A stretch of 5,213 nt of DNA from Flavobacteriales bacterium UBA6772. GTDB lineage: Bacteria; Bacteroidota; Bacteroidia; Flavobacteriales; UBA7430. The notes below the pieces were generated by a model. The model ran no database searches. It was not told where the DNA came from and was given only the letters and a program-made list of their open reading frames with translations. This document shows positions 1 through 5,213 of the stretch, in pieces (positions within the stretch are counted from its first letter, which is position 1; each line of letters opens with the position of its first letter). The stretch spans positions 3,273 through 8,485 of the forward strand of contig DKGK01000073.1 in assembly GCA_002453265.1 (NCBI GenBank). The letters are read 5' to 3'. The position numbers were made by a program, and so were the translations under genes.

Positions 1-1032
1 ACCAAGCTCTAAAATTTTATCGACTAATAAAAATGGAGGTCTATGTGGTAATGTATCCATAATTTGGTGAATATCCATTACAGGAGGAACATTTTGGTCG
101 TAAACAGGAGGTTGGTTCTTTTGTTTTTTCATTACTTGTTTAATTATCTTAGCAAAGGTAGTATTTGGACCGTGCCCAGGTTTATGTGCTATTATTCTTC
201 CTTTTATTGGTGCTCCAACGAGCATTAAATCACCTACTACATCAAGTAATTTATGTCGTGCAGCTTCGTCATCATGTCTCAAAGAAAGGTTATTTAAATA
301 TCCATCTTTACAAACACCGATTGTATCTTTCTTAAAAATTGAAGCTAACCTGTTTAATTCATTTTCTTCAACTTTATCTTCTACATAAACAATAGCATTA
401 CTAAGGTCTCCACCTTTTATAAGTCCATGTTTAAGTAGTAATTCTAGTTCGTGCAAGAAGCAAAATGTTCGTGCATTTGCATAATCTTCTTCAAACTCGT
501 TAATAGATTTTAATTCAGTTTTTTGAAATCCGAGTACTCTAGAATCGTAATCTATACTTACCGAAACACTAAATTCATCTGCAGGAAATGCTTGAATTTT
601 AATACCAGTTTCTGAATCTTCATAGCATATTTCTTCCCTTACCACAAAGTATTTACGCATAGCGTTTTGTGCTAAAGGCTTTGCTTTGTTAAGTGCTTTC
701 ATAAACTGAATAGAGCTTCCATCAAGTATAGGAGGCTCTTCACCATTCAGTTCTATAAGTAAATTATCAAGTTTAAGTCCGGCACAAGCTGCAAGCACAT
801 GCTCTATAGTTTGAAGTTTTACTCCTTTTTTGTCTAGAGTAGTACCTCTATCTGTCTCAGTAACATATTTAACGTCTGCTTCAATAATAGGATGTCCTTC
901 GAGGTCAATTCTCTTAAAACTAATACCGTGATTTATTGGAGCAGGTTTAAAGGTAAGCGTTACCTCTTGCCCTGTATGAAGTCCAATTCCACTAATACTA
1001 ACCTCGTGTTTTATGCTGTGTTGTTGATCCAT
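1..1032 (-). CDS. lpxC/fabZ: Bifunctional UDP-3-O-acyl-GlcNAc deacetylase / 3-hydroxyacyl-ACP dehydratase (LpxC-FabZ fusion), 3' end cut by window
   Basis: LpxC is the cytoplasmic zinc enzyme that removes acetate from UDP-3-O-acyl-GlcNAc, the committed step of lipid A synthesis. FabZ dehydrates 3-hydroxyacyl-ACP for fatty acid elongation. The frame is open for 344 residues from an ATG to the left edge. LpxC marks seen: GIGLHTG (15-21), catalytic Glu77 with zinc ligand His78 (TIEHVLAA), ARTF with Thr189, zinc ligands His260 and Asp264 (HKLLD), and His287 in GHGPN. Their spacing matches E. coli LpxC except for about 24 extra residues between Thr189 and His260. A polar, proline-containing linker (about 302-320) leads into the FabZ N-terminal motif LPHRPPFLLVD (328-338). 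The catalytic FabZ histidine lies beyond the window. The ATG directly follows the lpxD stop (TAAATG), so translation is probably coupled. The fusion is known and usual in Bacteroidota. The next gene on this strand is probably lpxA, which cannot be seen. Confidence 0.96.
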   Translation of the reverse strand, partial: MDQQHSIKHEVSISGIGLHTGQEVTLTFKPAPINHGISFKRIDLEGHPIIEADVKYVTETDRGTTLDKKGVKLQTIEHVLAACAGLKLDNLLIELNGEEPPILDGSSIQFMKALNKAKPLAQNAMRKYFVVREEICYEDSETGIKIQAFPADEFSVSVSIDYDSRVLGFQKTELKSINEFEEDYANARTFCFLHELELLLKHGLIKGGDLSNAIVYVEDKVEENELNRLASIFKKDTIGVCKDGYLNNLSLRHDDEAARHKLLDVVGDLMLVGAPIKGRIIAHKPGHGPNTTFAKIIKQVMKKQKNQPPVYDQNVPPVMDIHQIMDTLPHRPPFLLVDKILELG

Positions 1033-2061
1033 TTATTGTTTACTAAGCTGTTTTTCTAATTCTTCTATCCTGCTAACTAATTTAGGTAGTTTCCTAAAGT
1101 ATACATATGAGCGCTGAAAGTCTTTTATGTCGAATGCTAAAGGACCTTGAAGTATTTTACCTTCTACTTTTATTTCTGATGCTATTCCTGATTTTCCTGC
1201 AACTTTTACATTGTTTGCTACAGTTAAATGTCCTGCAATAGCAACTTGTCCACCTATCATGCAGTTGCTACCAATTTTGCTAGAACCTGCAACAGCTGTT
1301 TGAGATGCAATAACCGTATTTTCTCCAATTTCTACATTGTGTGCTATTTGGATTAAATTATCCAACTTTACTCCCTTATGTATAATTGTTGAGCCCATTG
1401 TAGCTCTATCGATACAAGTATTTGCTCCAACTTCTACACCTTCTTTTATGAGAACATTTCCCATTTGCGGAATTTTGTCGTAGGAATTCCCAGTATTTGG
1501 AGCAAATCCAAATCCATCGGCACCTATTACAGCGCCTGAATGAATAGTAGTGTTTCGCTCAATCTCACAATTTTCGTAGATTTTAACACCTGCGTAAACC
1601 GTACAACCATCGCCAATATGAACATTGTCGCCAATATAGCTATTAGGATAAATTTTCACCTTGTCTCCTAATTTTACATTTTTCCCGATATAGGCAAAAG
1701 CACCAATATATACATCAGAACCTAAAGTAGAGGAGTGGTGTATATAACTTGGGATTTCAATTCCTCTTTTTTCCTTTTGTAAATCTTCTACTATACGCAT
1801 AAGTTGGGCGAAAGAAGCATATGCATCTTTTACTCGTATTAGAGCAGGGGTAAAGGGTTTTTCGGCTACAAAAGAGTTGTTTACAATAACTACCGACGAT
1901 TTAGTGGTATACAAGTAATCGTTATATTTTGGATTAGCTAAAAAAGAAAGAGAATTAGAAACACCTTCTTCAATTTTTGTAAGCTGATTCAAAATTACAC
2001 TTGAGTCACCTTCAACAATCCCATTAAGCAATTCTGCTATTTGTTTTGCGGTAAATTTCAT
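1033..2061 (-). CDS. lpxD: UDP-3-O-(3-hydroxyacyl)glucosamine N-acyltransferase LpxD
   Basis: LpxD moves a 3-hydroxyacyl chain from ACP to the 2-amino group of UDP-3-O-acyl-glucosamine, the step after LpxC in lipid A synthesis. It works in the cytoplasm as a trimer. The 342-residue length is normal for the family. Residues 1-100 form the uridine-binding N-terminal domain; the F40-x2-N43-x2-Y46 spacing matches the nucleotide-binding Phe/Asn/Tyr described for Chlamydia LpxD. Residues about 105-300 are hexapeptide repeats of the left-handed beta-helix, with many I/V-G-x-x-x-x steps. The catalytic base is His241 in QIAHNVEIG, close to E. coli His239. [12 protein letters not shown] (176-187) is a further family signature. 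The last 15 residues ([10 protein letters not shown]) look like the short C-terminal coiled coil. The gene lies 22 bases after the HD gene and its TAA abuts the lpxC ATG. The start is the only sensible ATG and has no Shine-Dalgarno sequence. Nothing is missing or broken. Confidence 0.97.
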   Translation of the reverse strand: MKFTAKQIAELLNGIVEGDSSVILNQLTKIEEGVSNSLSFLANPKYNDYLYTTKSSVVIVNNSFVAEKPFTPALIRVKDAYASFAQLMRIVEDLQKEKRGIEIPSYIHHSSTLGSDVYIGAFAYIGKNVKLGDKVKIYPNSYIGDNVHIGDGCTVYAGVKIYENCEIERNTTIHSGAVIGADGFGFAPNTGNSYDKIPQMGNVLIKEGVEVGANTCIDRATMGSTIIHKGVKLDNLIQIAHNVEIGENTVIASQTAVAGSSKIGSNCMIGGQVAIAGHLTVANNVKVAGKSGIASEIKVEGKILQGPLAFDIKDFQRSYVYFRKLPKLVSRIEELEKQLSKQ

Positions 2062-2097
2062 AGTGTGCTAAAATACAAATTTTCTAGAGTACACACT
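2062..2097. repeat. Nested imperfect inverted repeat across the HD gene stop / lpxD start junction
   Basis: Outer arms are AGTGTG (2062-2067) and CACACT (2092-2097). Inner arms are AAAAT (2070-2074) and ATTTT (2079-2083) around a 4-base loop, ACAA. The unpaired bases between inner and outer arms are uneven (2 versus 8), so the fold would contain an internal bulge. The structure covers the HD stop codon (2084-2086) and ends at the base before the lpxD ATG, so in the transcript it would cover the lpxD translation start region. It could tune lpxD translation or be chance in AT-rich DNA; the arms are short. No U-tract follows, so it is not a terminator. Confidence 0.3.
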
Positions 2098-3328
2098 CTT
2101 TTGGATAACACAGAAAATACTTTGTTACCGTTTTGGCTAAAACAGAAATATTTAGTTGGTCTGCAGCTTCAGCAATATCTATAATATTACCGTCTTTATA
2201 CAGTAAATTTATCTTGTCTTTTTTAGGGTTGTATGCCTTGTTGTTTATTTTGTTTGAGAAAACTAAATGCTTACTCTCACTAGCATTTATATCGTAATAG
2301 CGTTCCGTTTTTTGCTGAATTTTTAAAATGTAATCAGCTTCGAAAGGCTTGTTTTGTAACTCTATTTTTAAGAGCTTTCGCTGAATGATTTTTTGACTTA
2401 ATAATGATAAAATTTTATCGCTATGATGCACCCATTCTTTAATAGAAGTCATGATGTCGAAATCGTCTAACTGACAAAATAGGTCGAGTAAGCGATAGTT
2501 CGAGTTGAAATCTTCTAAAGTATAGTTGTTTTGTAAGAAGGTTTTTAATGCTGAGGTAGCAAATAAATCTTCTCCTTGTTGAACCAATAATTTTGCTCTT
2601 TTTAAAACTTCAACCAAGCTAAATTCTGCCGATAACACTGTTTTATGTAAATAGACTTGCCAGTACATTAAGCGTCGAGCAATAATAAATTTCTCCACCG
2701 AGTAAATTCCTTTCGCATCTACAACTAACTCTCCATTACTTACATTAAACATACTTATAATTCTGTCGGAGTTTATAACCCCTTCAGAAACGCCAGAGTA
2801 AAAACTATCTCTTTTTAAATAATCTAATCTATCCACATCGAGCTGACTTGAAATAAGCTGGTGTAAGAATAATTTAGGGTACTTATTTTGAAATATTTGA
2901 ATAGCTAAAGACAATTTACCGTCAAATTCTTCGTTAAGCCTATCCATAATCATCATAGAAATATGCTCATGATTTACGCCATTTACGATACTATGCTCTA
3001 GTGCATGCGAAAAGGGACCATGTCCGATGTCGTGTAAAAGTATGGCAACCAAAACAGCTACTTCTTCCTCTTCTGTTATCTCATGTCCTTTAGATTGCAG
3101 TGTTTTTATGGCTCGTTGCATTAAGTGCATTGCTCCTAAAGCATGATGAAATCTTGTGTGGTAGGCTCCTGGGTAAACCAAATAGGTGAGTCCAAGCTGT
3201 GTTATTCTTCGCAGCCTTTGGTAGTAGGGATGTTCTATAAGGTCGAAAATAAGCTCGTTATGTATCGTAGTAAACCCATAAATTGGGTCGTTAAGAATTT
3301 TGTGTTTATTGGTGGTTATGGACTTCAA
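2084..3328 (-). CDS. HD-domain phosphohydrolase, YwfO/EF1143/SAMHD1-like (putative dNTP triphosphohydrolase)
   Basis: This 414-residue protein belongs to the HD superfamily branch that includes bacterial YwfO and EF1143 and human SAMHD1, whose studied members split dNTPs into nucleoside and triphosphate. The metal-binding set is complete: His62 (RFHHALG), His99-Asp100 (LLHDIGHGPFSHALE) and Asp166 (LDVDRLDYLKRD). Tyr170 and Asp174 match substrate-contacting SAMHD1 residues Tyr315 and Asp319. IYGF near the N-terminus and YQRLRRITQLG (36-46) are also typical. The C-terminal 200 residues are mostly helical and lack motifs I can name. No signal peptide or membrane segment is seen. The only start that keeps the N-terminal family motifs is TTG; there is an in-frame TGA 15 bases before it and no in-frame ATG until Met67. 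It is first in a minus-strand operon with lpxD and lpxC-fabZ. Substrate is inferred; a different nucleotide or phosphate monoester is possible. The role beside lipid A genes is unknown. Confidence 0.9.
   Translation of the reverse strand: MKSITTNKHKILNDPIYGFTTIHNELIFDLIEHPYYQRLRRITQLGLTYLVYPGAYHTRFHHALGAMHLMQRAIKTLQSKGHEITEEEEVAVLVAILLHDIGHGPFSHALEHSIVNGVNHEHISMMIMDRLNEEFDGKLSLAIQIFQNKYPKLFLHQLISSQLDVDRLDYLKRDSFYSGVSEGVINSDRIISMFNVSNGELVVDAKGIYSVEKFIIARRLMYWQVYLHKTVLSAEFSLVEVLKRAKLLVQQGEDLFATSALKTFLQNNYTLEDFNSNYRLLDLFCQLDDFDIMTSIKEWVHHSDKILSLLSQKIIQRKLLKIELQNKPFEADYILKIQQKTERYYDINASESKHLVFSNKINNKAYNPKKDKINLLYKDGNIIDIAEAADQLNISVLAKTVTKYFLCYPKECVL
3326..3328 (-). promoter_or_regulatory. TTG start codon of the HD-domain gene, no Shine-Dalgarno
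   Basis: Read on the minus strand, translation begins TTG AAG TCC ATA, giving MKSITTNKHK. An in-frame TGA lies a few codons upstream and no ATG or GTG within the conserved N-terminus can replace it; GTA and TTA are the only near-start codons between the TGA and the TTG. The bases before it are almost only A and T (TAAAATTAGTAAAA), which fits the A-rich, SD-independent initiation common in Bacteroidota. A weak start may keep this protein scarce compared with the lpx genes behind it; that is inference. Confidence 0.65.
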
Positions 3329-3378
3329 TTTTACTAATTTTATTCAAGTTTTTGAAAATACTAAAGTACTAAATATCT
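3329..3378. promoter_or_regulatory. 50-base divergent intergenic region between the HD-lpx operon and porX-tsaE
   Basis: This is the only gap in the window where two operons start back to back, so promoters for both directions should lie here or overlap the first codons of the genes. It is extremely AT-rich. The minus strand holds TACTTTAG and TAGTATTT, which loosely resemble the Bacteroidota -7 element TAnnTTTG, but I find no convincing TTTG element at the usual -33 distance. On the plus strand TTTTTG (3349-3354) could be a -33-like element for porX, without a clear -7 match. No terminator or RNA structure is seen. The assignment rests on gene layout, not on a confident motif. Confidence 0.55.
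3359..3374 (+). repeat. Two tandem 8-base repeats just upstream of porX
   Basis: TACTAAAG (3359-3366) is followed directly by TACTAAAT (3367-3374), a tandem pair differing in the last base, ending four bases before the porX ATG. The junction also makes the palindrome AGTACT. Such a pair could be a regulator half-site array in the divergent spacer or simply low-complexity AT sequence. It is short, so chance is a fair explanation. Confidence 0.3.
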
Positions 3379-4929
3379 ATGGAAAAAGTAAGAATCCTTT
3401 GGGTGGATGACGAGATTGATTTGTTGAAGCCCCACATCCTATTTTTAGAAAGTAAAGGCTACGATTTATCTACCGCTAATAACGGAGAAGATGCATTAGA
3501 ACTAATTGATGAATCGGATTTTGATATCATCTTTTTAGATGAAAATATGCCCGGCATTTCTGGCTTAGAAACGCTTAATAGAATTTCCGAGCAGTATTCT
3601 ATCCCAGTGGTAATGATTACCAAAAGTGAGGAAGAATATATTATGGAGGAAGCTTTGGGTTCAAAGATTTCCGACTACCTCATAAAACCTGTTAACCCGC
3701 ATCAAATTCTATTGTCTTTAAAAAAGACTTTAGATACTAAACGACTGGTTAATCAATCGGTAACCTCTAAGTACCAAAAGGAATTCAGAGAAATTAGTAT
3801 GGCATTAATGGATGTTCGCAGTTTAAAAGATTGGGAAGAAATCTATTTAAAATTAGTGCATTGGGAAGTAGAACTCGATAAAATTGATGCTACTGGAATG
3901 GTAGAGATTTTGGAAATGCAAAAAAGTGAAGCCAATTCTCAGTTTTTTAAGTATGTTAAAAACAACTACGAGTCGTGGTTAAGGGAAAGTGAAGACAAAC
4001 CTGTTCTCTCACATACTTTACTTAAAGAAAAAGTATTCCCTCATCTAAAAGAATCCAAGCCAAGCTTTTTTATACTTATTGATAACCTTCGTTACGATCA
4101 GTGGAAAATCCTTCAACCAATAATAGAGGAGTGGTTTAAAATAGAGGAGGAAACTACTTTCTGTAGTATATTGCCTACTGCAACTCAATATTCTCGCAAT
4201 TCAATTTTTTCTGGTTTAACCCCCTTAGGAATCTCAAAAAGATTTCCGCATTTATGGAAAAACGACCATGAGGAAGGTGGAAAAAATTTACACGAAGCGG
4301 AGTTTTTAGAAGATCAATTACAACGATTTGGGCTCGGCGATAAAAAATACAGCTACCACAAAGTAGTTCGAAAACAATATGGCGAGCGTTTGGTTAATCA
4401 GTTTAATAATTTACTGAAAAACGATTTTAATGTAATTGTTTACAATTTTGTGGACATGCTTTCGCATGCCAAAACAGAAATGGATATGATTCGTGAACTA
4501 GCAGGAACTGATAAGTCGTATAGAGCCTTAACAAAAACATGGTTCGAGAATTCATCTCTTTTAGAAATGTTAAAAAAGATTTCGGAGTCTGGGGCAGATT
4601 TGTTCCTCACAACAGATCATGGAACTATTAATGTTGGTACTCCTTCTCAGGTGGTGGGAGATAAAGAGACTTCTTCTAACTTGAGATATAAAACAGGAAA
4701 ACGTTTGCAATACCAAACGAAAGATGTAATGGTCGTAGAAAATCCAGAACACTATTTTTTACCTGCGGCTAATATTTCTTCAAGTTATATATTTGCTAAA
4801 GAAAATGTGTACTTAACCTATCCGAATAACTACAATCATTTTGTAAAATATTTTAAAGATACCTACCAACATGGTGGTATTTCTTTAGAAGAAATGATTT
4901 GCCCTTTTGTTCGATTGTCTGCAAAATAA
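3379..4929 (+). CDS. porX: Type IX secretion system response regulator PorX (REC - helical linker - PglZ)
   Basis: PorX is the cytoplasmic response regulator paired with sensor kinase PorY. In Porphyromonas gingivalis it controls type IX secretion together with the ECF sigma factor SigP, and its PglZ domain has been reported to be a zinc-dependent phosphodiesterase. This 516-residue protein has a normal length. Residues 1-120 are a full receiver: acidic pair Asp10-Asp11, phosphoacceptor Asp54 (FLDENMPG), Thr81 and Lys103 (LIKPVNP). Residues about 125-225 are helical and link to the PglZ/alkaline-phosphatase-like domain (about 226-512). The likely metal ligands are Asp235 (LIDNLRYDQW), Asp359 and His363 (FVDMLSHAK), Asp413-His414 (TTDHGT) and His498 (YQHGG). 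Thr269 (PTATQYSRNS) sits where the nucleophile is in related enzymes. No DNA-binding domain is present, so output is enzymatic or by protein contact. The gene is divergent from the HD-lpx operon, and its TAA abuts the tsaE ATG. Confidence 0.93.
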   Translation: MEKVRILWVDDEIDLLKPHILFLESKGYDLSTANNGEDALELIDESDFDIIFLDENMPGISGLETLNRISEQYSIPVVMITKSEEEYIMEEALGSKISDYLIKPVNPHQILLSLKKTLDTKRLVNQSVTSKYQKEFREISMALMDVRSLKDWEEIYLKLVHWEVELDKIDATGMVEILEMQKSEANSQFFKYVKNNYESWLRESEDKPVLSHTLLKEKVFPHLKESKPSFFILIDNLRYDQWKILQPIIEEWFKIEEETTFCSILPTATQYSRNSIFSGLTPLGISKRFPHLWKNDHEEGGKNLHEAEFLEDQLQRFGLGDKKYSYHKVVRKQYGERLVNQFNNLLKNDFNVIVYNFVDMLSHAKTEMDMIRELAGTDKSYRALTKTWFENSSLLEMLKKISESGADLFLTTDHGTINVGTPSQVVGDKETSSNLRYKTGKRLQYQTKDVMVVENPEHYFLPAANISSSYIFAKENVYLTYPNNYNHFVKYFKDTYQHGGISLEEMICPFVRLSAK

Positions 4930-5213
4930 ATGAAAATCATAGCTAATTCTTTAGACGATTTACCTGCTATAGCAGCAAAAATTATAAGTACTTATCCTCA
5001 AAAAATAATCGGATTTTATGGGGAGATGGGAGCTGGTAAAACAACTTTTATTAAAGTGTTATGCACTTATTTAGGCGTTGTTGAAAGCGAAATTTGTAGT
5101 CCAACTTATTCTATAGTAAACGAGTATTTAACAGTGAATAAAAACGTTGTTTACCATTTCGATTTTTATAGAATTAAGAGCGAGCAAGAAGCTTTTGATA
5201 TGGGCTATGAGGA
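4930..5213 (+). CDS. tsaE: tRNA threonylcarbamoyladenosine biosynthesis ATPase TsaE, 5' part (cut by right edge)
   Basis: TsaE (YjeE) is the small P-loop ATPase that works with TsaB and TsaD to place the t6A modification at position 37 of ANN-decoding tRNAs. The window holds the first 94 codons plus two bases of a family that is usually 135-155 residues long. Seen motifs are the Walker A loop GEMGAGKTT (31-39), the family motif SPTYSIVNEY (57-66) and YHFDFYRI (75-82), with the Walker B-like Asp78. The ATG at 4930 follows the porX TAA with no gap, so it is probably cotranscribed and translationally coupled with porX. No separate promoter or Shine-Dalgarno sequence is seen. The reading frame is intact up to the edge. 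Confidence 0.95.
   Translation, partial: MKIIANSLDDLPAIAAKIISTYPQKIIGFYGEMGAGKTTFIKVLCTYLGVVESEICSPTYSIVNEYLTVNKNVVYHFDFYRIKSEQEAFDMGYE

Noticed and set aside
1086..1740. Periodic repeat-like pattern in the lpxD DNA
   Set aside because: This is the hexapeptide repeat of the left-handed beta-helix at protein level, not a DNA repeat or CRISPR array.
2406..2419. Perfect 14-base palindrome GATAAAATTTTATC, with a 13-base match (TAAAATTTTATCG) near position 10
   Set aside because: Both copies are inside coding sequence and encode the short peptide DKIL in unrelated proteins (HD protein and FabZ domain). The similarity is explained by AT-rich coding of the same four residues.
2084..3328. HD dNTPase as a phage-defence nucleotide-depletion enzyme
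   Set aside because: The gene sits at the head of a lipid A operon with no partner toxin, nuclease or mobile element, and base composition matches its neighbours. A housekeeping role is more likely.
3143..3337. 64-residue open frame on the plus strand
   Set aside because: It lies antisense within the start of the HD-domain gene, whose conserved motifs are clear on the minus strand, and it shows no family motif of its own.
4455..4469. Small inverted repeat CATGC/GCATG with a TTTC loop
   Set aside because: It lies inside porX and encodes the conserved metal-binding stretch DMLSHA. Protein constraint explains it and nothing in the context suggests a regulatory role.
4570..4752. 60-residue open frame on the minus strand
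   Set aside because: It is antisense to the C-terminal part of porX, which contains the conserved TTDHGT motif; the composition is what the complement of that coding sequence would give.
4054..4914. PglZ domain as a sign of a BREX phage-defence island
   Set aside because: The domain is fused to a receiver at the usual PorX length and lies next to tsaE and the lpx genes. No BrxL, BrxC, PglX or methylase is present.

Overview
This is an AT-rich, densely coding stretch of chromosome from a Gram-negative bacterium of the phylum Bacteroidota, most likely a flavobacterium-like lineage. Three things point there: lpxC is fused in frame to fabZ, there is a PorX-type response regulator (REC joined to a PglZ domain), and none of the starts has a clear Shine-Dalgarno sequence. 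No mobile element, CRISPR array, RNA gene or foreign-looking segment is visible. Genes cover almost the whole window, and the only non-coding gaps are 22 and 50 bases.

The left three fifths form one minus-strand operon, read from right to left. It begins with an HD-domain phosphohydrolase of the YwfO/EF1143/SAMHD1-like type (2084-3328, TTG start). Next, 22 bases on, is lpxD (1033-2061). With no gap at all comes the lpxC-fabZ fusion (starts at 1032, runs off the left edge within the start of its FabZ domain). LpxC and LpxD are the committed deacetylase and the second acyltransferase of lipid A synthesis. FabZ makes unsaturated acyl-ACP for membrane phospholipids from the 3-hydroxyacyl-ACP that the Lpx acyltransferases also use, so the fusion puts two competing uses of one pool into one polypeptide.

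A 50-base divergent spacer (3329-3378) separates this operon from a plus-strand operon: porX (3379-4929), then, again with no gap, tsaE (from 4930, cut by the right edge). PorX is the response regulator linked to the type IX secretion system and carries an intact alkaline-phosphatase-like catalytic site. TsaE is the ATPase of tRNA t6A synthesis.

Most of this is core, lineage-typical content and I do not see an undescribed system. The points worth a second look are the tight divergent arrangement of a nucleotide-hydrolase-like HD protein and a phosphodiesterase-type response regulator, the cell-envelope theme on both sides of the spacer, the 24-residue insert in LpxC, the TTG start, and two small repeats in the gaps.
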